Assembly (NCBI RefSeq): GCF_030283205.1
Contig: NZ_JASNWF010000001.1
Coordinates: 1 to 64,000, forward strand
Length of the DNA stretch: 64,000 bases
Source of the DNA: Actinomadura opuntiae
GTDB lineage: Bacteria > Actinomycetota > Actinomycetes > Streptosporangiales > Streptosporangiaceae
Direction of reading: 5' to 3'
In this document: one piece after another, positions 1-8,243 of the stretch
Layout: every line of letters begins with the position of its first letter
Numbering within the stretch: position 1 is the first letter of the stretch
The notes under the pieces: generated by a model
Database searches by the model: none
What the model was told of the DNA's origin: nothing
The model's input: the letters and a program-made list of their open reading frames with translations, nothing else
Made by a program: the position numbers and the translations under genes

Positions 1-232
1 CGCCGACCTGTCCCGCGGCCTGACCGCCGGTCCCCGCGGCGGCCGCCGCGCCCTCGCCGACGCCCGCGCCCGCGGTGCGGGCGGTTCCCTGCGCGGCGCC
101 GGCGGTGTCGCGCGCCGCGTCCGAGCCGGTCTCGGCCGCCGATTTCGCCGCGCCGGACGCGGCCGCGCCGACCCGTCCCGCGCTCTCGCCGATCTTTCCG
201 GGGCCCTTGCCGGGCACCGAGGGGGTGTCCAT
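1..232 (-). CDS. Partial Ala/Gly-rich hypothetical protein
   Basis: An open frame runs off the left edge, so about 77 residues are visible. The product begins MDTPSVPGKG and is then low-complexity Ala, Gly, Ser and Thr. The ATG at 232 is preferred to the in-frame ATG at 238 because a GGAAGG ribosome-binding site lies about 8 bases before it. No family is recognised and the C-terminus is outside the window. The sequence resembles a disordered or coiled helper region, but no function can be assigned. Confidence 0.5.
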   Translation of the reverse strand, partial: MDTPSVPGKGPGKIGESAGRVGAAASGAAKSAAETGSDAARDTAGAAQGTARTAGAGVGEGAAAAAGTGGQAAGQVG

Positions 233-324
233 CTTCATTTCCTTCCATCGAGGGGATTTCGGGGGTGTCCGGTTCCGGAGGGACCGCCGCACGGGGCCGG
301 CCGCTCCGGGCCGGCGGCGCGGGG

Positions 325-1281
325 TCAGCCGCGCACGCGGGGCAGCACCTCACGGGAGTAGAAGTCGAAGAAGCCGTCCTGCTCGGGGCCGATCTGCGTG
401 ACGAACACGTCCTCGTACCCGGCGTCGACATAGGCGCGCAGCGCTTGGGCGTGCACCTCGGGATCGGGGCCGCACGGCACCCGCTCGGCGACCATGTCCT
501 CGGTCACCAGCTGCGCCAGCTGCCGGAACTGCCGCGGCTGCGGCAGCAGCTGCGCGGCCTCCCCCGGCAGGTGGTCGCTGGCCCACAGCCGCAGCGCCGT
601 CCGCCGCGCCCGCGCCTCGTCGGGCGCCCAGCACACCTTCAGACCGCCCTGCACCCGCCTGCCCTCACCGCCGGCGTCACGGAACACCTTCACCAGGTCC
701 GCGTCGGGCATCATGCAGATGAACCCGTCGGCGATCCGCCCCGCCAGCGTCGCCGCCTTGTTCCCGAACCCCGACATGTAGATCGGGGGCGGCTCGTCCG
801 GGACGCTGTACAGGCGGGCGGTGTCGAGCCGGTAGTGCTCGCCGCGGTGGGTGACCAGCTCGCCGGTGAACAGCCGCCGCATCAGCGCGACGGCCTCCTC
901 CAGCATCTCCAGCCGCTCGGCCGCCGGGGGCCAGCGCGAGTCGACGATGTGCTCGTTGAGGAACTCGCCCGTCCCGACGCCGAGGGTGAACCGGCCGCCG
1001 GTCAGCAGCGCCGACGTCGCTGCGGCCTGCGCCACGATCGCCGGAGGGGTGCGCACCAGCGGGCAGGTCACCGCCGTGCCCACCGGCAGCGACGTCGCCT
1101 GCGAGATCGCGCCGACCACCGACCACACGAACGAGGACTGCCCCTGCTCGTCCAGCCACGGATGGAAGTGGTCGGAGATCCACAGCGCCTCGAACCCGGC
1201 CTCCTGCGCCAGCCGCGCCTGCCGCACCAGCTCGCCCGGAGCGTGCTCCTCGCTGGACAGGAAGTACCCGAACCTCGCCAT
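325..1281 (-). CDS. F420-dependent LLM-class oxidoreductase (G6PDH-like family)
   Basis: This 318-residue protein has the luciferase-like (beta/alpha)8 barrel. The N-terminus MARFGYFLSSEEH, the segment WISDHFHPW near residue 35-43, and GVGTGEFLNEH near 110-120 are typical of the actinobacterial group related to F420-dependent glucose-6-phosphate dehydrogenase. Such enzymes transfer hydride to or from coenzyme F420 in the cytoplasm. The substrate cannot be told from sequence. The ATG at 1281 follows a strong GGGAGGGAGGG tract; the longer upstream open frame has no comparable signal. The gene stands alone and is transcribed away from the antiporter operon. Confidence 0.85.
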   Translation of the reverse strand: MARFGYFLSSEEHAPGELVRQARLAQEAGFEALWISDHFHPWLDEQGQSSFVWSVVGAISQATSLPVGTAVTCPLVRTPPAIVAQAAATSALLTGGRFTLGVGTGEFLNEHIVDSRWPPAAERLEMLEEAVALMRRLFTGELVTHRGEHYRLDTARLYSVPDEPPPIYMSGFGNKAATLAGRIADGFICMMPDADLVKVFRDAGGEGRRVQGGLKVCWAPDEARARRTALRLWASDHLPGEAAQLLPQPRQFRQLAQLVTEDMVAERVPCGPDPEVHAQALRAYVDAGYEDVFVTQIGPEQDGFFDFYSREVLPRVRG

Positions 1282-1317
1282 CGGCGTCCCTCCCTCCCGT
1301 GCGCCGCATGCCCGACG

Positions 1318-1378
1318 GTCCTGCCCGGCAGTCGTGTCGGACGGTCGTGTCGGACGGTCGTGCCGGACGGTCCCGTAG
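1318..1378. repeat. Degenerate 13-bp tandem repeat
   Basis: The unit GTCGTGTCGGACG occurs at 1331-1343 and 1344-1356, with a one-base variant at 1357-1369. A more degenerate copy lies at 1318-1330 and a partial one follows to about 1378. The array lies in the divergent promoter space between the F420-type oxidoreductase and the antiporter operon. It could be a regulator-binding array or simple slippage. Confidence 0.7.
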
Positions 1379-1520
1379 CGCGGCCTACCCCGCCCGCCAC
1401 GCGCAAACATTCCCCGGCATACGCCACGGACAGGTACAAAACGGCCCGCGGCCGGGCCGGCCGCGGCGCCCGGGCGCCCCCGATCACGGTTGGAACCGTC
1501 CGCCGGGGTATGCGATCGGC

Positions 1521-2216
1521 ATGACGCCACCCACCCCGGAGCCGCCCGATCCGGCGCCGGATCCGCCGCCGGGGCGGTCGTCGCGCCTGCCGCAGGCCGG
1601 GCCCCGCGCCGCCCGCACCGTCCCGCTGACCCGCGGCGGCCCGGCGCGTCCGGCCGCCGAACCGCTGGCCTGGTGGGCCGTCCTGTTCGCGCTCTACCTG
1701 GCGCTGATCTCCACGATCGACATCATCGAGATCACCGTCGGCGCGGTCGTCGCCGCGTTCGCGGCCGCCGTCGCCACCGGCGGACGGCGCGCCCTGTTCA
1801 GCACCGGCACCGCCGGCGACCCCGCCGGTCCCCGCAGCCCCGCCGCCGACCTGGCGCCCGGGCTGCGGCCCGTCCCGCCCGCCCGGCTGGCGGCCCCGCT
1901 GGCGCTGCTGCCCGTCCAGATCGTCGCCGACAGCGCCCGCGTCGCCGTGCTCGGCACCTCCGGCGGCACCTGGACCCACGTCGGCGTCGCCCCCGGCGCC
2001 GCCAACCGGGGCACCGCCACCCTGCTGGTGTCCACCTCCCCCGCCACCTACGTCGGCGGCGTCGACCCCGAGCACGCGGTGCTGACCGTCCACCGCCTCA
2101 CCCCGCACCCCTCGCCGTTCGAGCGGCGGCTGCGCGCCACCGGCCTCATCCGCACGCCCGACCGCCAGAACCCCGACGACCAGCACGAACGCGGCGGCGG
2201 GACAGGCGCGGAATGA
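1521..2216 (+). CDS. mnhE: Mrp/Mbh-type antiporter subunit E (MnhE)
   Basis: The 231-residue membrane protein matches MnhE/MrpE (MbhA of hydrogenase-linked modules). A Pro- and Arg-rich N-terminal tail of about 45 residues is followed by hydrophobic helices around residues 50-80. The conserved MnhE region, with LALLPVQIVADSARVA and a late YVGGVDPEHAVLTVHRL segment, comes next. MrpE is an accessory subunit needed for assembly and activity of the Na+/H+ antiporter in the cytoplasmic membrane. The ATG at 1521 has only a weak GGGG signal. The stop overlaps the next start (ATGA), so it is the first gene of a tightly coupled operon. Confidence 0.85.
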   Translation: MTPPTPEPPDPAPDPPPGRSSRLPQAGPRAARTVPLTRGGPARPAAEPLAWWAVLFALYLALISTIDIIEITVGAVVAAFAAAVATGGRRALFSTGTAGDPAGPRSPAADLAPGLRPVPPARLAAPLALLPVQIVADSARVAVLGTSGGTWTHVGVAPGAANRGTATLLVSTSPATYVGGVDPEHAVLTVHRLTPHPSPFERRLRATGLIRTPDRQNPDDQHERGGGTGAE

Positions 2217-2464
2217 GCATCGCCGTCCCTGCCCTGGTGATCCTGGTCGCCGCCGTGCTGCCCGCGCTGCTGACCACCCTGCGCGGACGCCCCGTCGACC
2301 GGCTCGCCGGCCTCATCGTCACCGGCCCCCTGGTCACCCTCGTGCTCGCCCTGCTCGCCTCCGCCTACGGGCGGACCTCCTACCTCGACGTCGCCCTCAT
2401 CCTCGCCCTGCTGTCGTTCGCCGGGTCGCTGGTGTTCGCCCGGTTCTTCAGCCGGACCCTGTGA
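2213..2464 (+). CDS. mnhF: Mrp/Mbh-type antiporter subunit F (MnhF)
   Basis: This 83-residue protein has three hydrophobic segments and the MnhF pattern: an N-terminal helix, DRLAGLIVTGPL between helices 1 and 2, and a C-terminal helix ending FARFFSRTL. It is a small integral membrane subunit of the Mrp antiporter. The ATG overlaps the mnhE stop by 4 bases. The length is normal for the family. Confidence 0.85.
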   Translation: MSIAVPALVILVAAVLPALLTTLRGRPVDRLAGLIVTGPLVTLVLALLASAYGRTSYLDVALILALLSFAGSLVFARFFSRTL

Positions 2465-2480
2465 CCCCGACGGGAGGCCC

Positions 2481-2825
2481 ATGACCCTGCTCGCCGACAC
2501 CCTCACCTGGGCCGGCACCGCCGTGTGCGTGCTGGCCGGGCTGCGGCTGGCGCTCACCCGCGGCGCCGCCGCCCGGCTGCACGCCGTCGCGCCCGTCACC
2601 GCGCTCGCCGCACCGCTGCTGCTGGCCGGGCTGGCCCTGCACCCCTGGTCGTCCTGGCACGACGTCGTCAAGATCGCTGTGATCGGGGTACTGCTGGCGG
2701 CCACCGGACCCGCCACCGTCGTCACCGCCGGCCAGGCCGTCACCCGCGCCACCAGCACCGGCACCAGCACCGCTACGGGCACCGGCAGAGGGGCGGGCGG
2801 CGTGAAGGACGGGGAGGCCCCGTGA
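2481..2825 (+). CDS. mnhG: Mrp/Mbh-type antiporter subunit G (MnhG)
   Basis: The 114-residue product has three membrane segments and the MnhG signature: a first helix, then LRLTRG-like polar residues, RLHAVAPVTALAAPLLLAG and VVKIAVIGVLLAATGPATV. The last 30 residues are a Thr/Gly-rich tail not needed for the fold. It starts 16 bases after mnhF behind a GGGAGG site, and its stop overlaps the next start (GTGA). Confidence 0.83.
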   Translation: MTLLADTLTWAGTAVCVLAGLRLALTRGAAARLHAVAPVTALAAPLLLAGLALHPWSSWHDVVKIAVIGVLLAATGPATVVTAGQAVTRATSTGTSTATGTGRGAGGVKDGEAP

Positions 2826-3190
2826 GCGACCCGTTCTCCGGCCCCCTCGCCGACGCCCTCATCGTCACCGCGCTGCTCATGACCGCCCTCATGGCGACCG
2901 CCGTCGTGCTGACCCGCGACCCCGCCCGCCAGGCGATCGTCCTGTCCGGCTACGGGATGGTCCTCGGCGTGCTGTTCCTGATCCTGCAAGCCCCCGACGT
3001 CGCCATGTCGCAGATCGGCGTCGGCACCGTCGTCGTCCCTCTCATCGTCGTGCTCGCCCTGCACGCCACCCGCCGCCACCGCAAGGGCGGCGACACCGGC
3101 GAGGACGACACCTCCGGCACCACCGGCCGGGCCGGCCGGGCCGCCGCAAGCGGCGACGGCGGCGGCGCCCCGGGCGGGGACCCACGATGA
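2822..3190 (+). CDS. MbhD/DUF4040-type antiporter subunit (detached MrpA segment)
   Basis: This 122-residue protein has three predicted membrane helices and the motif LFLILQAPDVAMSQIGVGTV near residues 55-75, typical of the DUF4040/MbhD domain. In ordinary Mrp systems this domain is part of the large MrpA chain. Here it is a separate gene, as in archaeal Mbh/Mbx modules. The start is the GTG at 2822 that overlaps the mnhG stop. The last 45 residues are a Gly/Arg/Asp-rich tail. Confidence 0.82.
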   Translation: MSDPFSGPLADALIVTALLMTALMATAVVLTRDPARQAIVLSGYGMVLGVLFLILQAPDVAMSQIGVGTVVVPLIVVLALHATRRHRKGGDTGEDDTSGTTGRAGRAAASGDGGGAPGGDPR

Positions 3191-3200
3191 GGACACCGGC

Positions 3201-3887
3201 ATGAGGACCCGCACCCTGCTGTTCGCCGCCGGCGCCGCCGGCAGCGCCGCCCTGTTCACCGCCGGCGCCCTGGACCTGCCCCACTTCGGCGGCGCCCTGC
3301 ACCCCTACGGCGACCGCGCCGTCCACCAGGCCCTGCGCGAGTCCACCACCAACACCGTCTCCTCGGTCAACTTCGACCAGCGCGCCTTCGACACCATCGG
3401 CGAGGAGCTGATCCTGATGGCGTCGGCGATCGGCGCGGTGGTGCTGCTGCGCGTCGTCGGCAAGGAGGCCGAGGACCAGGGCGCCACCCACCGGCACGGC
3501 CCCGCCGAGGTGTCGGACGCCCTGCGCATCGTCGGCTACCTGCTGCTGCCCGTCACTCTGCTGATCGGCGTCTACATCATCGCGCACGGCGCGCAGTCGC
3601 CCGGCGGCGGATTCCAGGGCGGCGTCGTCCTCGGCACCGCCATCCACCTGCTCTACCTCGCCGGCGACTACCCCGCGCTGCAGCGCCTGCGGCCCATCCC
3701 CGTGTTCGAGTCCACCGAGGCGCTGGCCGCCGGCGTGTTCGTCGCGATGGCCCTGGCCGCCGCCGGCGCCGTCCCCGCCCTCAACGGCGCCGTCGGCGTC
3801 GAGGTCGGCTGCGCTCTGGTCCTGCTCATCGGCAAGTTCTTCGAACAGGCACTGCTCGTGCGCGAACCACCCGGGGAGTCCTCGTGA
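3201..3887 (+). CDS. mnhB: Fused MbhE + MnhB antiporter subunit
   Basis: The 228-residue protein joins two Mrp domains. Residues 1-90 resemble MbhE (the C-terminal part of MrpA), with DTIGEELILMASAIGAVVLL. Residues 105-220 are MnhB, with the helix VTLLIGVYIIAHGAQSPGGG followed by FQGGVVLGTA. MnhB subunits are membrane components of the cation/proton antiporter. The gene begins 10 bases after the MbhD-like gene and its stop overlaps the next GTG start. Confidence 0.84.
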   Translation: MRTRTLLFAAGAAGSAALFTAGALDLPHFGGALHPYGDRAVHQALRESTTNTVSSVNFDQRAFDTIGEELILMASAIGAVVLLRVVGKEAEDQGATHRHGPAEVSDALRIVGYLLLPVTLLIGVYIIAHGAQSPGGGFQGGVVLGTAIHLLYLAGDYPALQRLRPIPVFESTEALAAGVFVAMALAAAGAVPALNGAVGVEVGCALVLLIGKFFEQALLVREPPGESS

Positions 3888-4231
3888 GCCACCTGCCCTA
3901 CCTGGTCGCCGGCTGGATCATCCTCGTCGGCGTCTACGGCATCGTCACCAGCCGCGACCTTATCCACGCCGTGGTGTGCCTGTCGGTCACCCAGTCCGGC
4001 ACCTACGTGCTGCTACTGGCGATCGGGTACCGCTACGGCGCTACCGCCCCGGTCTTCTCCGACCGGCCGCCCCACGGACGCCCCGTCACCGACCCCGTCG
4101 TGCAGGCGATGACCCTCACCGACATCGTCGTCGGCGCTACCGTCACCGCCCTGCTGCTCGCCCTGGCCGTCCAGGTCGCCAAGCGGCGCGGCACCCTCGA
4201 CCCCGGCGAGCTGAGGTCGCTGGAATCGTGA
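3884..4231 (+). CDS. mnhC: Mrp/Mbh-type antiporter subunit C (MnhC, NuoK-like)
   Basis: This 115-residue, three-helix protein is of the NuoK/MnhC type. It shows GIVTSRDLIHAVVCLSVTQSG in helix 1-2 and MTLTDIVVGATVTALLLAL in helix 3, both characteristic of MnhC. It probably forms the link between antiporter-like and small subunits. The GTG start overlaps the preceding stop, and its own stop overlaps the mnhD start. Confidence 0.85.
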   Translation: MSHLPYLVAGWIILVGVYGIVTSRDLIHAVVCLSVTQSGTYVLLLAIGYRYGATAPVFSDRPPHGRPVTDPVVQAMTLTDIVVGATVTALLLALAVQVAKRRGTLDPGELRSLES

Positions 4232-6063
4232 TCCTGCAGATCACCGTCGCCGTTCCCGTCCTGACCGCCGCGCTGCTGGCCACCGCCGGACGGTGGCTGC
4301 CGCGGCTGGCCGTCGACCTGGCCGCCGTCCTGGCCGTCGCCGCCGTCGCCGCGCTGTCGGCCCTCACCCTCACCCGCGCCCCCCACCACGCCCAGGTCAG
4401 CTGGCTGGGCGGCTGGGGACCGGCCACCGGCGTCGGCATCCCCCTGGTCGCCGACCCCCTGGCCGCCGGCCTCGCCCTGATCACCGCGCTGCTCACCCTG
4501 GCCGCGCTGCTGTTCTCCTGGCGGTACTTCACCGAGGTCCAGGCGATCTTCCACACGCTGATGCTGCTGTTCCTGGCGGCCATGGTCGCCTACGTCTACA
4601 CCGGCGACCTGTTCGACGCGTTCGTGTTCTTCGAGCTGATGAGCGTCGTGGCGTTCGCGCTCACCGGCTACCGCTCCGAGGAGCCCTCCACCGTCCACGG
4701 CGCCCTCAACTTCGGCATCATCCAGTCGATCGGCGCCTACCTCACCCTCGCCGGCATCGCCCTGGTGTACGCGCGGACCGGCGAACTCGGCATGGCCACC
4801 GCCGGCCGCCACCTGCTCGGCACCGGCACCGGGGCGGGCGGGCACGGCGACGCGCTCGTCACCGCCGCGTTCGTGCTGATCTGCACCGGCTACCTGGTCA
4901 AGGCGTCCGCCGTCCCGTTCCACTTCTGGCTCGCCGACGCCCACGCCGTCGCCCCCACCCCCGTCTGCGTGCTGTTCTCCGGCATCATGGTGCCGCTCGG
5001 CGTCTACGGGGTCGCCCGCACCTACTGGGCGGCGTTCGCCGGACTGGTCCCGCTGCGCGCCATCGCCGTCCTCGGCGCCGCCGCCGCGCTGCTCGGCGCC
5101 GTCATGTGCGTCCTGCAGCACCACATCAAACGGCTGCTGGCCTACTCCACCGTCAGCCACGTCGGGCTGCTGCTGGTCGGCGTCGCCGCCCACGGCCCCG
5201 GCGCCCTGGCCGGCACCGCCTACTCCCTCGCCGGGCACGCCGGGGTGAAGGGCGCGCTGTTCCTGGCCGCCGGCGCCCTGCTCAACCGGCACCAGACCGT
5301 CGACGAGCACGACCTGCGCGGACGCGGCCGCGGCATGCCCCTCACCGGCGCCACCTTCCTGCTCGGCGCGCTCGGCCTGGCCGGGCTGCCCCCCTCCGGG
5401 ATGTACGCCGGGCACGCCGTCACCGAGCACGCCGCCGAGGAACTCGGCTGGTGGTGGTTCACCCCGCTGGCCATCGCCGCGTCCGCGCTCACCGCCGGCG
5501 CCGTCCTGCGCGTCTGGCTCGGGGTGTTCCGCGGCACCCCCGCCGAGGAGGACCCCGCCGGCGGCGGTCAGGACCCCGCGCACCCCGCCGGCGGCGGCCA
5601 CGAGGACCCCGAGACCCGCCCCGCCCTGCGCAACCTGCCCTGGACGATGCTCACCCCCGGCCTCGCCCTCCTCCTGGCCGCGCTGCTGGCCGGGCTGATC
5701 CCCGGCGGGCCCGTCGGCGCCGCCGCCGCGATGTTCACCGACCGCGACGGCTACGCCGCGCTGGTGCTGGACGGCCGCGTCCCCCACCCCCACTCCGTCC
5801 CCGCCGACCCCTGGACCGCCTCGGGCATCGCCGGGTTCCTCATCACACTGCTGCTGGCCGCGCTGATCGCCGTGCACGCCGTGCGCCGCCGCACCTCCGA
5901 ACGCGCCTGCGAACGCACCGGCGCCTCCCCGACGGTGCTCTCGCGCGCCGCGACCGCCACGGCCGTCCGCCTGCACGCCCTGCACTCCGGGCACATCGGC
6001 GACTACGCCGCCTGGCTCACCGTCGGCATCGCCGTCCTGGCCCTGCTCACCGCCCGCTTCTGA
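4228..6063 (+). CDS. mnhD: Mrp/Mbh-type antiporter subunit D (MnhD, NuoM/N-like)
   Basis: The 611-residue polytopic protein is the proton-pumping-type antiporter subunit. It carries FFELMSVVAFALTGYRSEEP near residue 130-150, KASAVPFHFWLADAHAVAPT near 225-245, HHIKRLLAYSTVSHVG near 293-308 and a GHAGVKGALFLAAG helix. These hold the Glu, Lys and His residues on the ion path of NuoL/M/N and MrpD proteins. A His/Gly/Glu-rich loop lies near residues 443-465. It is the only large antiporter-like subunit here, as no NuoL-like MrpA is present. The GTG start overlaps mnhC. Confidence 0.87.
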   Translation: MILQITVAVPVLTAALLATAGRWLPRLAVDLAAVLAVAAVAALSALTLTRAPHHAQVSWLGGWGPATGVGIPLVADPLAAGLALITALLTLAALLFSWRYFTEVQAIFHTLMLLFLAAMVAYVYTGDLFDAFVFFELMSVVAFALTGYRSEEPSTVHGALNFGIIQSIGAYLTLAGIALVYARTGELGMATAGRHLLGTGTGAGGHGDALVTAAFVLICTGYLVKASAVPFHFWLADAHAVAPTPVCVLFSGIMVPLGVYGVARTYWAAFAGLVPLRAIAVLGAAAALLGAVMCVLQHHIKRLLAYSTVSHVGLLLVGVAAHGPGALAGTAYSLAGHAGVKGALFLAAGALLNRHQTVDEHDLRGRGRGMPLTGATFLLGALGLAGLPPSGMYAGHAVTEHAAEELGWWWFTPLAIAASALTAGAVLRVWLGVFRGTPAEEDPAGGGQDPAHPAGGGHEDPETRPALRNLPWTMLTPGLALLLAALLAGLIPGGPVGAAAAMFTDRDGYAALVLDGRVPHPHSVPADPWTASGIAGFLITLLLAALIAVHAVRRRTSERACERTGASPTVLSRAATATAVRLHALHSGHIGDYAAWLTVGIAVLALLTARF

Positions 6064-6169
6064 CCCATTTCGTGCCCCTGCCCCGCGGATCGCGGGTTGC
6101 CGCAGCCCGCACCGGCACGCGACGCTGACACCCGGACACCGCCGGGCACACGGGAAAGGGGCGCGGACG

Positions 6170-7393
6170 ATGGAGCACCGCACGGCCCGCCCCATGACCG
6201 CGGCCCGCCGCAGACCGCCCGGACGCGGCGGACTCGCCGCACCCGCCGCCCTCCTCGCCGCGGCGCTGCTGACCACCGCCGTGACCGTCACCGTCCTGCT
6301 GCACAAGGACGCGCGGCACCCGCCCGGCGCCGCGCCGCCCGCCCCCGTCCTGTCGCGCTACGAGACCGCCGCGTCCGGCAACACCATCGACCGCGACTGC
6401 GGCTACAGCGTCGCGCTCACCGGCCACCGCAGCCTCTGGCTGTTCTGCGACTCGGTCTGGAAGGGCACCCACCCCGGCCTGGTCTTCGGCGCCACCGCCG
6501 CCACCGGCACCGCCGCCCCCGGACGCGTCCCCACCGACCTCACCGAACTCCCCGCCCCCGCCCCCGCCCCCGCCACCGGTCGCACCGCGGCGCCGCGCTC
6601 CGCCGGCCCGGCCGACCGGCCCCCGCAGCCCCTGCTGGCCACCCCGCCCGGCCTCCTCCTGCCCGGCGGCGCCCCCTGCCACGTGCCCGGCACCGCCTAC
6701 AGCGCATCCTGGATCTCCGGCGCCGCCCGCCTGCCCGACGGCAGCGTCCTGCTCACCTACACCGACGTGTGCGCGCAGAGCACCACCATCACCACCCAGG
6801 GGTACGGCATCGCCGCCTACCGCCCCGCCGACGGCACCCTGCACGGCCAGACCCGCGTGTTCACCCTCCCCGGCGGACTCCCGTTCCAGCTCACCCTCGG
6901 CTCCCCCGTCCTGCGCGACGGCCACCTCTACCTGTACGGATCGACCTGCGACACCTGGATCCCCGGTGCCTGCGCCGCCGGCCGCGCCACCCTGGCCCGC
7001 GTCCCCGCCGACCCCGCCGCCTGGCGCGACCCGTCGGCCTACCGGTACTGGTCCCCCGCCGGATGGACGCCCGACGCCTCCCGCGCCGCGACCGTCGTCC
7101 CCGGCGCCGCGCCCGCCGCCGTCCACGTCGCCGACTACACCGCCGCCGGCAAGGGCCTGGTCCTCATCGAGCAGCGCGGCCTGGACGGACGGTACCGGCT
7201 CTGGCGCGCACCAGCCCCGCAAGGCCCCTGGCGGCCCGCCGGCGAAGGCACCCTCCCCTGCTCGGGCGGCACCGGCAACGACCAATGCCGCGCCTTCATC
7301 GGACACCCCGAGCTCAGCACCCCCACCGCGCTGATGATGTCGCACTACAACCCCGCCAACCGGCACGTCACCCTCCGCGCCGTCCCCTGGTGA
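6170..7393 (+). CDS. Membrane-anchored or secreted cysteine-rich protein, probable beta-propeller
   Basis: The 407-residue product has a basic N-terminus, then a hydrophobic stretch at about residues 22-45 that acts as signal peptide or anchor. The rest is extracytoplasmic and has eight cysteines (for example in DRDCGY, APCHVPG, STCDTW and LPCSGG), suggesting disulfides. Repeated Trp-rich strands such as SLWLFCDSVWKG and YRLWRAPAP resemble DUF4185-type or five-bladed propeller proteins. A GAAAGGGG site precedes the ATG. It follows the antiporter operon by 106 bases; a functional link is not shown. Confidence 0.6.
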   Translation: MEHRTARPMTAARRRPPGRGGLAAPAALLAAALLTTAVTVTVLLHKDARHPPGAAPPAPVLSRYETAASGNTIDRDCGYSVALTGHRSLWLFCDSVWKGTHPGLVFGATAATGTAAPGRVPTDLTELPAPAPAPATGRTAAPRSAGPADRPPQPLLATPPGLLLPGGAPCHVPGTAYSASWISGAARLPDGSVLLTYTDVCAQSTTITTQGYGIAAYRPADGTLHGQTRVFTLPGGLPFQLTLGSPVLRDGHLYLYGSTCDTWIPGACAAGRATLARVPADPAAWRDPSAYRYWSPAGWTPDASRAATVVPGAAPAAVHVADYTAAGKGLVLIEQRGLDGRYRLWRAPAPQGPWRPAGEGTLPCSGGTGNDQCRAFIGHPELSTPTALMMSHYNPANRHVTLRAVPW

Positions 7394-7411
7394 CGGGCCG
7401 CGCCGGCGACC

Positions 7412-8155
7412 TCACACGCTCCACAGCCGGCGCCTGCGGTAGCGGGGCTCCCACCGCATCCGGTTCAGCTCCCGGATCTTGCGCGGCAGCGCCGTCAGGA
7501 ACCGGCTGCGCTCGAGCGGCGCGATCCCGTCCACCATCCACGGCACCGTCCCCTCACCGCAGCCGCCGCCCGGCGCGGCCCAGGCCGACACCGTGTCCTC
7601 GGCGAACGCCGCCCAGTCCGCCGGCGTCAGCACCCGCTGCGCCAGCGGCAGCGCCCCGGCCTCCTCATGCCGCAGATGCACCTCCAGCGCCTCACGCAGC
7701 CGCCGCACCGCGGCGACGACCTCGCCGGGACCCTGCTCGCCGGGACCCTGCTCGTCGTCCTCCAGCGCGGCGTCCACCGCCGCGACCAGCACCTCGATCC
7801 GCGGATGCTCGGCCCGCAGTTCCGCCACGACCCCGAGCTCGGCGCGGCGCCCGGCCACCGCGCGCTCCACCCGCGGCCACAGCACGCCCTCCTGCAGCCG
7901 GTTGTGCAGGCGCAACTGCTCCTTCAGGTTCTCCCAGCCCGCCCGCACCAGCGGAGCGCGCGCCCGGCCCGCCGCCGCGGCCGCCGCCAGCCGCTCCAGA
8001 TCCCGGCGGAACGCCACGTGCCCCGCGTGCGTGAACACGTCCATGAACCCCGGCCCCGCCACGTCCCGCATCCCCTCGGCCGCCCGCTCGCCGCCGGGCG
8101 CCGCCGCCGTGCCCCGCACCGCCCTCACCGGCCGTGCGACAGAAGAAACGTCCAT
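7412..8155 (-). CDS. Hemerythrin HHE-domain protein
   Basis: The 247-residue protein has the four-helix hemerythrin pattern. HAGHVAFRRDLERL (residues 42-56) supplies early His, HNRLQEGVLWPRVE the second helix, AEHPRIEVLV the third and HLRHEEAGALPLAQ the fourth. Such domains bind two iron atoms and sense or carry O2 or NO. A short duplicated GEQGP segment lies in the loop near 140. It is convergent with the preceding secreted-protein gene, 18 bases apart. The C-terminal 70 residues are basic and of unknown role. Confidence 0.75.
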   Translation of the reverse strand: MDVSSVARPVRAVRGTAAAPGGERAAEGMRDVAGPGFMDVFTHAGHVAFRRDLERLAAAAAAGRARAPLVRAGWENLKEQLRLHNRLQEGVLWPRVERAVAGRRAELGVVAELRAEHPRIEVLVAAVDAALEDDEQGPGEQGPGEVVAAVRRLREALEVHLRHEEAGALPLAQRVLTPADWAAFAEDTVSAWAAPGGGCGEGTVPWMVDGIAPLERSRFLTALPRKIRELNRMRWEPRYRRRRLWSV

Positions 8156-8243
8156 ACAAGGATGAGGGCTGAGGCCCCCGAAATGTGACGCACCGGCACC
8201 GAGATCTGGCTCACGTCGAGCCGCCCGCCGCGCCCGCGGCGGC

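Noticed and set aside
265..1524. A long plus-strand open frame opposite the F420-type oxidoreductase gene
   Set aside because: It is the antisense shadow of a clear gene: Arg/His/Pro-rich, with no motifs or ribosome-binding site.
5535..5620. GGCGGC-type repeats that looked like a repeat element
   Set aside because: They lie inside mnhD and encode a Gly/His/Glu loop; codon use explains the repetition.
4033..6306. A 757-residue minus-strand open frame across mnhD
   Set aside because: Very Gly/Gln/Val-rich antisense of an operon with strong family motifs on the plus strand; typical GC-rich shadow.
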